Assembly (NCBI GenBank): GCA_947307175.1
Contig: CAMZIK010000005.1
Span: 1-57,687, forward strand
Direction: 5' to 3'
DNA: 57,687 nucleotides
DNA from: an uncultured Clostridia bacterium
Lineage (GTDB): Bacteria > Bacillota > Clostridia > Oscillospirales > Ruminococcaceae
Positions 34,008-42,397 of the stretch are shown here, one piece after another (position 1 is the first letter of the stretch; every line of letters begins with the position of its first letter). The notes beneath the pieces are model-generated. The model was not told the DNA's origin and made no database searches. It was given only the letters and a program-made list of their open reading frames with translations. The translations under genes and the position numbers were made by a program.

Positions 34008-34802
34008 CTATATTTCAAACTGTCTTCCGCATTTGAAATATGATATGTTTTTGTGTCTGTCTTTGAGATATCTGTATGCATCTGTTCCGGTGCAGTGGCA
34101 GGTATAGAATTTTACATCATTGAACTGTTCCAGAGCCTCTGAAAGCTCATCGAGCTGTGCTTTCGGTACAGTCTTTTTGCTAACAGGATCAAAGAGATGA
34201 AATCCGCCTATGCAGTAATCAGGTCTGATCTCAGAGAAACTCTTGAGTATCCTTATCACTCCCGAATGACCGCAACCCATAAACACGACATTTTTGTTTT
34301 CGTGTATAAGCAGATTGTGCTCATGCCTGAAATCATCAAGCTGTTTACCGGCATACAGATTCATATTTGCCTGCGAATGAAAACTGTCATTGCTATTTGC
34401 GGTGAAGAGCATCAGCTCATCATCTATCCTGTGATCTCCGTCGATAAGAACTATCCTTTGATCGTTCATCAGCCTTTTATCGAGCGAAATGCCTATCTTC
34501 AGAAACAATACCTTTACCAAGTGCTTATCAAAAGCACTTTTCTGCAGATAAATCCTTGCGTTTTTGTTTATCTCCATAAATTTTTTCAAAGCGCCGCCGT
34601 GGTCTTTATGCCCGTGAGATATTATAACAGTATCTACTTTTGTAAGGTCTATGTTTTTCCTCTTTGCGTTTTCAAACAGCGTTTTGTCAGGTCCAACATC
34701 AAAAAGTATTTTGTGTTTATTAGTTTCGATATAAAACGATAAACCGTGCTTTGCTTTTACGCTTCCGTCGGATATGTTCTCCACAAGTGCGATTATTTTC
34801 AT
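34008..34802 (-). CDS. Metallo-beta-lactamase-fold hydrolase (COG1237-like)
   Basis: A 264-residue MBL-fold protein. The N-terminus ENISDGSVKAKHGLSFYIE and KILFDVGPDKTLFENA are characteristic of the COG1237 group, followed by the metal motif ISHGHKDHGGAL (His63, His65, Asp67, His68), GCGHSGVI in the middle, and CTYCHCTG-like FYTCHCTGTDAYRYL near the end. Relatives include dihydropterin-methyl synthases of archaea, but most are uncharacterised. It sits 20 bp after the zinc sensor gene and 28 bp before the ATPase, so its expression should follow zinc level. It may use or handle zinc, or process a metal-linked metabolite. Confidence 0.85.
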   Translation of the reverse strand: MKIIALVENISDGSVKAKHGLSFYIETNKHKILFDVGPDKTLFENAKRKNIDLTKVDTVIISHGHKDHGGALKKFMEINKNARIYLQKSAFDKHLVKVLFLKIGISLDKRLMNDQRIVLIDGDHRIDDELMLFTANSNDSFHSQANMNLYAGKQLDDFRHEHNLLIHENKNVVFMGCGHSGVIRILKSFSEIRPDYCIGGFHLFDPVSKKTVPKAQLDELSEALEQFNDVKFYTCHCTGTDAYRYLKDRHKNISYFKCGRQFEI

Positions 34803-34822
34803 TTTTGTCTCCTGTTTTTTCT

Positions 34823-35137
34823 TTACTCGCTTATGTGCTCCATGCCCATACTCAGTATTGTCGCAACGTGTTCGTCGGAAACAGAATAAATGACCGATTT
34901 GCCGACTTTGCGATACTTGACGAGCCTTGCCTGCTTTAAAACTCTGAGCTGATGAGAAACTGCCGACTGTGTCGAGCCGACTATCTCGGTGATGTCACCC
35001 ACGCTCATCTCATTTTCTAAAATGGTGTAAAGGATCTTCACTCTTGTCGGGTCGGAGAGCATCTTGAATAGCTCTGCAAGCTCAAAGATCTCTTCTTCGA
35101 TAGGCATATTTTCTTTTACCTTTTCAATGTTGTCCAT
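34823..35137 (-). CDS. ArsR/SmtB-family zinc-responsive repressor
   Basis: A 104-residue winged-helix repressor: LAELFKMLSDPTRVKILYTIL (dimer and start of HTH, read as LFKMLSDPTRVKILYTIL), recognition helix STQSAVSHQLRVLKQARLV, wing RKVGKSVIYSV. The alpha-5 metal motif DxH-x10-HxxE is exact (Asp88, His90, His101, Glu104), matching SmtB/CzrA zinc sensors, while the alpha-3 Cys pair of CadC/ArsR is missing (EMSVGD). It therefore should sense Zn(II) and release DNA. First gene of the operon, with an inverted-repeat operator over its own start site. Confidence 0.93.
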   Translation of the reverse strand: MDNIEKVKENMPIEEEIFELAELFKMLSDPTRVKILYTILENEMSVGDITEIVGSTQSAVSHQLRVLKQARLVKYRKVGKSVIYSVSDEHVATILSMGMEHISE

Positions 35138-35185
35138 ATCATTTTCCTCCTTGTGAAAGGGAATAGTCTTTTCGTTATCGAATGA

Positions 35186-35209
35186 ACATATGAATATCTG
35201 TTCATATGT
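35186..35209 (-). promoter_or_regulatory. Operator of the zinc-efflux operon
   Basis: Perfect arms ACATATGAA (35186-35194) and TTCATATGT (35201-35209) with a 6-bp spacer, as in SmtB/CzrA-family sites. It directly abuts the -10 box and covers the expected start of transcription. Confidence 0.85.
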
Positions 35210-35237
35210 ATTATATCACATCTGCCGTATAAGTCAA
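35210..35237 (-). promoter_or_regulatory. Promoter of the zinc-efflux operon
   Basis: On the minus strand TTGACT (35232-35237), 16-bp spacer, consensus TATAAT (35210-35215) with an extended TGA just before it. Confidence 0.83.
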
Positions 35238-35308
35238 TGAACAAATTGTTAACTTTTGATCTTACAGGGTGCTGAATTCGCCACAAGAAAATTTTATATA
35301 AAAAGGTA

Positions 35309-35338
35309 TTTACAAATATGGTGCCTTTGTGATATAAT
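35309..35338 (+). promoter_or_regulatory. Promoter of the topoisomerase B-subunit gene
   Basis: TTTACA (35309-35314), 18-bp spacer, consensus TATAAT (35333-35338) preceded by TGTGA, an extended -10. Confidence 0.75.
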
Positions 35339-35390
35339 AATATCTAAATATTGTGTATCACTTCAAAATAACAGGAGAGTTGATTGACAG

Positions 35391-37376
35391 ATGGCAAAGA
35401 AACAGGACTACTCTAATGAAGATATAGTTTCACTGAAAGGTGCTGACAGAGTCCGTAAGCGCCCAGCCGTAATTTTCGGTTCGGACGGTCTTGACGGCTG
35501 TGAACATTCAGTCTTTGAGATACTTTCAAACTCTATCGACGAGGCAAGAAACGGCTTCGGAAATAAAATTATCCTCACCAAGTTCAACGATAACTCGATA
35601 GAGGTCGAGGACTTTGGCCGTGGCTGTCCGGTTGACTATAACCAGCGTGAAAAGCGCTACAACTGGGAGCTTGTTTACTGTGAGCTTTATGCAGGCGGTA
35701 AATATAACACAAACGACGGCGAGAACTATGAGTTTTCTCTCGGTCTGAACGGTCTTGGTGCGTGTGCAACGCAGTACGCTTCAGAGTATATGGACGTTGA
35801 GGTATGCCGTGACGGACAGAAGTATTCGCTTCATTTTGAAAAGGGAAACAACGTCGGCGGTCTGAAAATAGAGGCTTGCACCAAAAAGTACAAGACTGGT
35901 ACAAAGACCCGCTGGAGACCAGACCTTGATGTTTTTACGGATATTGCTATACCGAAGGAATACTTTGAAGATGTGCTGAAAAAGCAGGCTGTTGTAAACC
36001 CGAAGGTCGAGTTCGTTCTTCGCTATCAGCGTGAGAACAATTCCTTTGAGGAGCAGACATTTGTATATGAAAACGGCATCGCAGATTACGTTGCTGAGAT
36101 AGCAAATGATACGAATATGTCCTCTATCCAGTATTGCACAGCTGACAGAGTTGGTCGTGACCGTGAGGACAAGGACGATTACAAGGTTAAGCTTTGCGTT
36201 GCTTTCACATTCTCAAACAAGGTAAAAAAGCTGGAGTATTTCCACAATTCAAGTTTTCTGGAGCATGGCGGTTCACCTGAGGACGCTGTAAAGAGCGCAT
36301 TCACCTCGCAGATCAACGCCTATCTCAAAAATAATAACAAGTATCTGAAAAACGAAAAGCCGATAACTTTCCCTGACATTGAGGACTGCCTTGTACTTGT
36401 TTCAAGCTCGTTCTCGACGCAGACGTCTTACGCAAACCAGACAAAGAAGGCTATCACTAACAAATATATCAAGGACGCAATGACAGAGTTCCTCAAGCAC
36501 CAGCTGGAGATATACTTTATAGAAAATCCTGATGAGGCGCTGAAAATTGCTGAGCAGGTGATGATAAACAAGAGAAGCCGTGAGTCTGCCGAAAAGACAA
36601 GGCTCAATGTTGTAAAGAACCTTACGGGCAAAATGGACCTTGCTAATCAGGTAGAAAAGTTTGTTGACTGCCGTTCAAAAGACCTCTCGCAGAGAGAACT
36701 TTACATTGTTGAGGGAGATTCGGCTCTCGGCTCTGTTAAAATGGCAAGAAACGCAGAGTTCCAGGCTGTTATCCCTGTCAGAGGAAAGATACTCAACTGC
36801 CTCAAAGCAGACTATGACAAGATATTCAAAAACGAGATAATCGTTGACCTTATAAAAGTGCTCGGCTGCGGTGTCGAGGTAAAGACAGGCAAGAACAAGG
36901 AGTTTTCAATGTTCTCGCTGGACAACCTGCGCTGGAACAAGATCGTTATCTGTACCGATGCCGATGTTGACGGCTTCCAGATAAGAACGCTGATACTTAC
37001 CATGCTTTACAGGCTCACGCCAACGCTTATCGAAAAGGGATATGTGTATATCGCTGAGTCTCCGCTGTTTGAAATCACGACTGCCGACAGGACATATTTT
37101 GCATATGATGAGCCTGAAAAGGCAAAGATCATGCAGATGATAGGTAATAAGAAATGCACCGTCCAGCGCTCAAAAGGTCTTGGTGAGAACGAGCCTGAGA
37201 TGATGAGCCTGACCACTATGGATCCGTCTACAAGACGTCTTATCAAGGTGTGTCCAGATGATGTTGAGATGACGCAGTGGATGTTCGATATGCTACTCGG
37301 TGACGATCTCGCAGGCAGAAAAGAATTTATCACGAATAACGGTATCGACTATCTCGAAATGGCTGATATTTCTTAG
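35391..37376 (+). CDS. parE: Type IIA DNA topoisomerase, B subunit (ParE/GyrB-like)
   Basis: The ATPase subunit of a type IIA enzyme that passes one DNA duplex through another. The 661-residue protein has the GHKL ATPase fold (EILSNSIDEARNGFG near residue 44, EDFGRGCPVD near 75, GLNGLGACATQY near 115), the transducer domain, and TOPRIM with EGDSALGS (instead of the usual EGDSAGG) and DADVDGFQIRTLIL for Mg2+, then the C-terminal GLGENEPEMM. The sequence departs from standard GyrB/ParE in several motifs, so it may be a second, clostridial-type pair besides gyrase. The A subunit follows after 229 bp. Confidence 0.85.
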   Translation: MAKKQDYSNEDIVSLKGADRVRKRPAVIFGSDGLDGCEHSVFEILSNSIDEARNGFGNKIILTKFNDNSIEVEDFGRGCPVDYNQREKRYNWELVYCELYAGGKYNTNDGENYEFSLGLNGLGACATQYASEYMDVEVCRDGQKYSLHFEKGNNVGGLKIEACTKKYKTGTKTRWRPDLDVFTDIAIPKEYFEDVLKKQAVVNPKVEFVLRYQRENNSFEEQTFVYENGIADYVAEIANDTNMSSIQYCTADRVGRDREDKDDYKVKLCVAFTFSNKVKKLEYFHNSSFLEHGGSPEDAVKSAFTSQINAYLKNNNKYLKNEKPITFPDIEDCLVLVSSSFSTQTSYANQTKKAITNKYIKDAMTEFLKHQLEIYFIENPDEALKIAEQVMINKRSRESAEKTRLNVVKNLTGKMDLANQVEKFVDCRSKDLSQRELYIVEGDSALGSVKMARNAEFQAVIPVRGKILNCLKADYDKIFKNEIIVDLIKVLGCGVEVKTGKNKEFSMFSLDNLRWNKIVICTDADVDGFQIRTLILTMLYRLTPTLIEKGYVYIAESPLFEITTADRTYFAYDEPEKAKIMQMIGNKKCTVQRSKGLGENEPEMMSLTTMDPSTRRLIKVCPDDVEMTQWMFDMLLGDDLAGRKEFITNNGIDYLEMADIS

Positions 37377-37393
37377 TTTTGTTTGCTGAATAA

Positions 37394-37513
37394 TTGGGGG
37401 AAACCCTTTTGGAGAAGGGTTATCCCCCAAACCCCTTTCCTAAACCTCTTAATGAAATTCAGCCCTATGGGCACAAGACCCATATGGCTGAAATTGACTA
37501 AAAGTCTAAGAGG
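37394..37513 (+). repeat. Composite hairpin element between the topoisomerase genes
   Basis: Hairpin A (37394-37430): TTGGGGG / CCCCCAA with an upper stem AACCCTT / AAGGGTT. Structure B (37445-37513): outer stem CCTCTTA / TAAGAGG encloses hairpin TTCAGCC-c-TATGGG / CCCATA-t-GGCTGAA and a small GACT-aaa-AGTC hairpin, giving a three-way junction. There is no clear T run. The arms are almost perfectly paired, which is unlikely by chance. It may be a REP- or MITE-like dispersed repeat, or a structured RNA in the mRNA; only one copy is in the window. The rest of the gap to 37605 has no gene. Confidence 0.72.
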
Positions 37514-37605
37514 GTAAAATAGACCTCCCAAGAGTATCCTCAGTTATACAGTAAGAAAAGCTCAGAATCGACAAAGCTTTTCAAAATTGAAAGGACAGAT
37601 ATTAA

Positions 37606-39843
37606 ATGCCAAGGAAAAAGAGCAAGGAGTCCGCAGCACCAAAGAAAAAGAACGATGCATATATCGACGGTGCAGGTCTCGTTGTTGAACAGAAGATAAC
37701 ACAGACGCTGGAAACGAACTATATGCCCTATGCTATGAGTGTTATCGTTTCAAGAGCGTTTCCCGAGATAGACGGATTCAAGCCCTCGCACAGAAAGCTT
37801 CTTTATACGATGTATAAGATGAATCTGCTCAGCGGCGGTCTTACCAAGTCCGCAAATATCGTCGGCGCAACGATGAGGCTCAATCCTCACGGCGATGCGA
37901 CTATTTATGAAACAATGGTTCGTCTTTCGAGAGGAAACGAAGCGCTTTTGCACCCGTATATTCTCAGCAAGGGAAACTTCGGTAAGCAGTATTCAAAGAA
38001 TATGGCTTACGCTGCTTCACGTTATACAGAGGCAAAGCTCGAACCTATCTGCGATGAGCTTTTCAAGGACATAGACAAGGACACTGTTGATTTTGTGCCT
38101 AACTATGACAACACTACCACCGAGCCGACACTTTTCCCTGCGACTTTCCCGACCATACTTGTAAACGCTAACGCAGGTATCGCTGTATCTATGGCGAGCC
38201 AGGTGTGTCCGTTCAATCTCGGAGAGGTCTGCGAAACAACGGTTGCGCTGATGAAGAATCCTGAGTTCAATGCGCTTGAAACGCTCAAAGGTCCTGATTT
38301 TCCCGGTGGAGCTAATATGCTCTACGATGAGGAGGAGCTTGACAAGATATACCGCACCGGCAGAGGCTCTGTCAGACTGCGTGCAAAATATGATTTTGAC
38401 AAGACCGAAAGATGTATCGAGATAACCGAGATACCTTATACAACAAACGTTGAAGCTATAATCGACAAGATCAGACTGCTTATCAAGGCAAATAAGATAA
38501 GAGAAATATCGGGCATCAGAGATGAGACTGATATAAACGGTCTGAAGATAGCAATAGATGTCAAAAAGGGCGTTGAGGTCGAAAAGCTGATGCAGAAGCT
38601 CTACAAGCAGACTCCGCTGGAAGACACGTTCAGCTGCAACTTCAATATCCTTGTAAAAGGCTATCCTAAGGTAATGGGCGTTTACGATATAATCAGCGAA
38701 TGGGTAAAGTTCCGTATAAGCTGTGTTAAGCGCAGAACAGCCTATGATATGAAGAAAAAGCAGGACAAGCTGCATCTGCTAAAAGGTCTGGGCAAAATTC
38801 TGCTCGACATCGACAAGGCTATAAAGATAGTCCGTGAAACTAAGGAAGAATCAGACGTTGTTCCAAACCTTATGATAGGATTCGGGATAGATGAGATACA
38901 GGCTGAATACGTAGCTGAGATAAAGCTGCGTCACCTTAACCGTGAGTATATCCTGAAGCGTACAGAGGAAACAAAGGCGCTGGAAGAAGAGATAAACCGT
39001 CTTGCTGAGCTGCTCGACAGCGAGAGAAAGATCAAACAGGTAATAATAAAAGAGCTTGAAGAGGTAAAGAAAAAATACGCTCAGCCGAGAAAAACGGGAT
39101 ACTACTATGCTTCCGATGTTGTAGAGATAGACGAGCAGGAGGAGATACCTGACTATCCATGCGAGATCTTCCTTTCAAGCGAAGGTTATTTCAAAAAGTG
39201 TACGCCGCAGTCACTTCGTATGGCAAGTGAACAGAAGCTCAAGGAGGGAGACTTTATCTCCCAGCATGCCGAAACGACCAACAAGAGCGATCTTGTGTTC
39301 TTCTCGGACAAGTGCGGAGTTTACAAGGCAAAACTCTCACAGTTCCCTGATACCAAAGCTTCTGCTATGGGAGATTATATCCCTGCAAAACTTGGCTTTG
39401 AAAAAGAAGAAAATGTTATCTATGCCGTAAATACTACTGACTATAAGGGATATATGATATTTGTCTTTGAAAACGGCAAAGTAGCTAAAGTTCCGCTTGA
39501 TTCATATGAAACCAAGACCAACCGTAAAAAGCTCACATCGGCATATTCGGGCAAATCAAAGCTCGTAAAGATGTTCTGGGTGGAAGAAAACGCAGATATT
39601 ATGCTCCGCACCACTAACGGCAGAGCAATGATATTCAATACGTCACTTCTGATGCCCAAAGCTTCCCGTGATACGATAGGCGTTCAGGTAATGACCTGCA
39701 AGGCAAAATCTACTGTTGAAAAAGCGTTTGTGATAAATGAACAGACAGCAGCAGAGCTTTCAAAATACCGCAGCAAAACAATACCTGTCGCAGGCTCTTT
39801 TGCAAAAGATATTGAAGACCCGGATCAGATGACATTGATATAA
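37606..39843 (+). CDS. parC: Type IIA DNA topoisomerase, A subunit (ParC/GyrA-like)
   Basis: The DNA-cleaving subunit, 745 residues. YAMSVIVSRAFPEIDGFKPS (read as AMSVIVSRAFPEIDGFKP) opens the winged helix domain; the catalytic Tyr140 sits in AASRYTEAKL with the neighbouring Arg139. The tower and coiled-coil follow (about 360-510), then a shortened beta-pinwheel with no GyrA-box. At the quinolone region HGDATIYE, the positions that match GyrA Ser83 and Asp87 are Ala98 and Glu102. The protein lacks the DGD segment usual before PAAMRYTE. It pairs with the B subunit upstream; ATG follows AAAGGA. Confidence 0.85.
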   Translation: MPRKKSKESAAPKKKNDAYIDGAGLVVEQKITQTLETNYMPYAMSVIVSRAFPEIDGFKPSHRKLLYTMYKMNLLSGGLTKSANIVGATMRLNPHGDATIYETMVRLSRGNEALLHPYILSKGNFGKQYSKNMAYAASRYTEAKLEPICDELFKDIDKDTVDFVPNYDNTTTEPTLFPATFPTILVNANAGIAVSMASQVCPFNLGEVCETTVALMKNPEFNALETLKGPDFPGGANMLYDEEELDKIYRTGRGSVRLRAKYDFDKTERCIEITEIPYTTNVEAIIDKIRLLIKANKIREISGIRDETDINGLKIAIDVKKGVEVEKLMQKLYKQTPLEDTFSCNFNILVKGYPKVMGVYDIISEWVKFRISCVKRRTAYDMKKKQDKLHLLKGLGKILLDIDKAIKIVRETKEESDVVPNLMIGFGIDEIQAEYVAEIKLRHLNREYILKRTEETKALEEEINRLAELLDSERKIKQVIIKELEEVKKKYAQPRKTGYYYASDVVEIDEQEEIPDYPCEIFLSSEGYFKKCTPQSLRMASEQKLKEGDFISQHAETTNKSDLVFFSDKCGVYKAKLSQFPDTKASAMGDYIPAKLGFEKEENVIYAVNTTDYKGYMIFVFENGKVAKVPLDSYETKTNRKKLTSAYSGKSKLVKMFWVEENADIMLRTTNGRAMIFNTSLLMPKASRDTIGVQVMTCKAKSTVEKAFVINEQTAAELSKYRSKTIPVAGSFAKDIEDPDQMTLI

Positions 39844-39849
39844 AACATC

Positions 39850-39882
39850 AGCAGACAGACCTCAGAGCCTGTCTGCTTTTTT
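39850..39882 (+). terminator. Intrinsic terminator after parC
   Basis: Perfect 9-bp stem AGCAGACAG / CTGTCTGCT, 10-nt loop, T run. Confidence 0.92.
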
Positions 39883-39896
39883 GCTTGACAGCCGTG

Positions 39897-39925
39897 TTGA
39901 CTTTGATAGAATAGTGTGATATAAT
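39897..39925 (+). promoter_or_regulatory. Sigma-A promoter for the zinc-ribbon membrane protein
   Basis: TTGACT (39897-39902), 17-bp spacer, consensus TATAAT (39920-39925) with extended TGA. Confidence 0.87.
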
Positions 39926-39962
39926 ATAGAAAATATTAGATTATAGCAGGGGAGGGGTATCA

Positions 39963-40769
39963 GTGGATTGTCCAAAGTGCGGAAAAAAAGTAGGCGATAA
40001 GGATAACGTTTGCAGCAACTGCGGCGTTGTCATCAGAGAAGGCGGAGAGAATACAAAGCTTTCCACAAAGCTTTTCAATAAAAAGAATAAAAAGAAAAAT
40101 CCGCTTGAGACCTCTAAACTCGGAAAAACCGAGAAGCTGCGCAGCAAATTAGGTTTGAAGCATCTGAAAATACTGCTCGCTGTTATTGCGGTCGCGTTGA
40201 TAATTCTGCTTATAATCACGCTTGTAGTTAGCATCGCAAGCGGAAAGGGCAAAAAGCTTGCAGGCAAGACAGCAGGGTATATCGGAAAGACTGTCGCTGT
40301 CGCTGAAACAAAGCTTGATGTACATTTCAAGGATAAATCTGCTTATTCAGGTCTTAATAAAGCGCTTGAATTCAACTATGTTGAGGAGAGCGAGGACTCT
40401 GTCAAGGTAGACGGAATGACATATCCGGAGTGGGCTGTGCTTATCACCACTGATAAGAAGCAGAATATAAAGAGCGTCAAGTATTGTGACTTTAAACTGC
40501 TTAAAAAGAATATAAAGGGCGTTGAGTGCGATAAGCTTATCAATCTTGACAAGTTTGATAAGGGCACATCGTTTGATAAGGTCGAAAGTGCGATAGATAT
40601 TGATCCGTATTCGATAACTTATTCGGATGATCTGGTCACCTACCGTTACAGGTATTGGTACGATTCCGATTCGGGTGATGAACAGCAGGTGATCCTTGAT
40701 GTTTCCTATGACGGAGACAACAAGTTCCTTTACTATTCTTCCAAAATGGTTTATCCCGAAAATCTGTGA
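39963..40769 (+). CDS. Zinc-ribbon single-pass membrane protein, function unknown
   Basis: A 268-residue protein starting with GTG behind GGGAGGGG. Residues 1-22 are a Cys4 zinc ribbon (Cys3, Cys6, Cys17, Cys20), residues 25-65 a Lys-rich linker, 69-91 a membrane helix, and 92-268 an extracytoplasmic domain with Tyr-rich strands (LVTYRYRYWYDSDSGDEQQ) of unknown family. The layout matches that of the pseudokinase at 42.4 kb: cytoplasmic zinc ribbon, membrane segment, outer sensory domain. It is convergent with the LCP gene and separated from it by a terminator. A role in envelope sensing is inferred. Confidence 0.8.
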   Translation: MDCPKCGKKVGDKDNVCSNCGVVIREGGENTKLSTKLFNKKNKKKNPLETSKLGKTEKLRSKLGLKHLKILLAVIAVALIILLIITLVVSIASGKGKKLAGKTAGYIGKTVAVAETKLDVHFKDKSAYSGLNKALEFNYVEESEDSVKVDGMTYPEWAVLITTDKKQNIKSVKYCDFKLLKKNIKGVECDKLINLDKFDKGTSFDKVESAIDIDPYSITYSDDLVTYRYRYWYDSDSGDEQQVILDVSYDGDNKFLYYSSKMVYPENL

Positions 40770-40776
40770 TAATAAA

Positions 40777-40818
40777 GAGCCATATCTCCGTTTAGCCGGA
40801 AATATGGCTCATCTTTTT
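40777..40818. terminator. Terminator between the zinc-ribbon protein and LCP genes
   Basis: GAGCCATAT / ATATGGCTC with an inner TCCG / CGGA, followed by CTTTTT on the plus side; the minus side ends in CTCTTTATT. Confidence 0.87.
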
Positions 40819-40823
40819 GCGCT

Positions 40824-42089
40824 TTAACTGTACACAGCATCTTTTATTGCTTTTCTGCATTTCTCAATGTCTACATCAAGTGTGGACTGTCCTGCGTGTT
40901 CGCCGTATTCAAAATCGCCGTCAGCAGGTATCCGAAGTTCCTTTACTGTATATCCCAGATAGAAAGGAGCTTTGTAGCCGTAGAAGAAAAGATCTGATTT
41001 TGACATGTTCGTCGTAAGACTTGAAAGCACAGCCTTGAGGAAACTGAATTTCTTAAACACATTGACCTTATGGACCTTTTCGATTATCTTGTTCATGACG
41101 ATCCTCTGTCTCTGAGTACGCTGGAAATCCGCATTTCCCACACGTCTCATTCTTGCGAATGACAGCGTCTGGTTGCCGTTTAGTTCGACTGTGCCTGAGG
41201 TCTCAAGGTAATCCTGCTTTTCTGGATTTCCCATAAGTCTGTTCTGTTCCCTTGTACATTCATTCATAGCTTCGACTTCTTCTTTAGTGACCTCAGCGCT
41301 TATACCGCCGATAGAATCAACTATGCTTACGAAGGAATTGAAATCTATGTATATATAATCATCTATCTCAAGCCCGAAGTTGTAGGTTATCGTATCCATG
41401 AGCAGTTCAGGTCCGCCGAAAACATAAGCCGAATTCAGTTTGTTGCGGAAAAGACCGTCAGGTTCTTCATCGTTGTACATCTTTGTTCCGTCGTTGTAAT
41501 ATCCGACCAGCGGAAGATACATATCTCTCATAAGTGAGATAAGCGTGATCTCTTTTTTATCTGTATTGACCGACATCACCATCATAACGTCCGTTCTGCC
41601 CTTTGCATCGGGATCTCTAGTATCCGAACCGATTATAAGGATATTCTTGATGTTCTTATCGGTCATGGTCGCTTTTATCGTTGCATCACGTTTCCCTGTT
41701 TCAACTATGTTGACCTTTCCGACAAGATATAACAGCACGATATTGAATATAAGAAAAAGTCCGACTATGACCGAAAGCGAGATTATGAGCACCTTTTTCA
41801 GTGTGCTCTTTTTCTTTGTCACTTTTCCTGCTCCTCCTTTTCCGCTGTTTGCTTCTTTTCGTCCTGATCGCATCTGTGATCTTTCGGCAGGATGATTATG
41901 ATCTGCTGTTTCTGCATACTGACTGCCGCGGCCACGATCCTGTCTCTGTTGTCTGAGGTTATTCAGCCTTTGCTTGTCTGCAAGTTTAGGGTGGATATAT
42001 TCTCTGCGGGATCTTGTCTGACGCTGCTTGCCGGCATTATTGTTCTGCTGCTCATACCGTGAGCCTGGGGTAATATTTCTTTCGTCCAT
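40824..42089 (-). CDS. LytR-CpsA-Psr (LCP) family glycopolymer transferase
   Basis: Attaches teichoic-acid or capsule-like polymers to peptidoglycan on the outer face of the membrane. The 421-residue protein has an unusually long basic/Gln-rich cytoplasmic N-terminus (1-98), a membrane helix (100-124), and the LCP domain (about 150-370): IIGSDTRDPDAKGRTDVMMV with the Mg/phosphate-binding Asp and Arg, LISLMRDMYLPL, KLNSAYVFGGPELLMDTI, and ALSFARMRR-like LSFARMRRVGNADFQRTQRQ. It is divergent from the PASTA pseudokinase gene, so signals seen by that receptor might concern this wall enzyme. Confidence 0.93.
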   Translation of the reverse strand: MDERNITPGSRYEQQNNNAGKQRQTRSRREYIHPKLADKQRLNNLRQQRQDRGRGSQYAETADHNHPAERSQMRSGRKEANSGKGGAGKVTKKKSTLKKVLIISLSVIVGLFLIFNIVLLYLVGKVNIVETGKRDATIKATMTDKNIKNILIIGSDTRDPDAKGRTDVMMVMSVNTDKKEITLISLMRDMYLPLVGYYNDGTKMYNDEEPDGLFRNKLNSAYVFGGPELLMDTITYNFGLEIDDYIYIDFNSFVSIVDSIGGISAEVTKEEVEAMNECTREQNRLMGNPEKQDYLETSGTVELNGNQTLSFARMRRVGNADFQRTQRQRIVMNKIIEKVHKVNVFKKFSFLKAVLSSLTTNMSKSDLFFYGYKAPFYLGYTVKELRIPADGDFEYGEHAGQSTLDVDIEKCRKAIKDAVYS

Positions 42090-42142
42090 ATCGTTTATCT
42101 TTCCTTGGTAAATAAAATGATCTTATAATTCATACAAGCACA

Positions 42143-42171
42143 ATTATATAACATACGAACAGTCTTGTCAA
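42143..42171 (-). promoter_or_regulatory. Sigma-A promoter for the LCP gene
   Basis: On the minus strand consensus TTGACA (42166-42171), 17-bp spacer, consensus TATAAT (42143-42148). The 160 bp from here to 42335 show no gene. Confidence 0.9.
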
Positions 42172-42335
42172 ACAGATAGTGCAATTTTCATCTGACTTTC
42201 ATTTCTTATGGTGATTGTGTACAAAAAAGTCGCACTTGTTGTGCAGATTCGCAATTAAATAAACTATATGTTGCTGTAAGTTGTTACAGAAAAAAGACAA
42301 ATTGTTTCATATTATCAACAGATTGAGCATAAAAC

Positions 42336-42364
42336 TTGACTTGCAGAAAGATTTCTGTTATTAT
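42336..42364 (+). promoter_or_regulatory. Promoter of the PASTA pseudokinase gene with palindromic spacer
   Basis: TTGACT (42336-42341), 17-bp spacer, TATTAT (42359-42364). The spacer contains the palindrome CAGAAA-GA-TTTCTG (42344-42357), a possible operator between the two boxes. Confidence 0.78.
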
Positions 42365-42397
42365 AAGGTGATACAAAATTTCTAAAGGAGGTTCGGT

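Noticed and set aside
38017..38775. 252-codon minus-strand frame opposite parC
   Set aside because: Lies wholly inside a well-supported gene and has no recognisable domain.
42180..42335. Possible small gene or RNA in the LCP-pseudokinase gap
   Set aside because: Only short, weak inverted repeats; no promoter-terminator pair and no open frame with a ribosome site.
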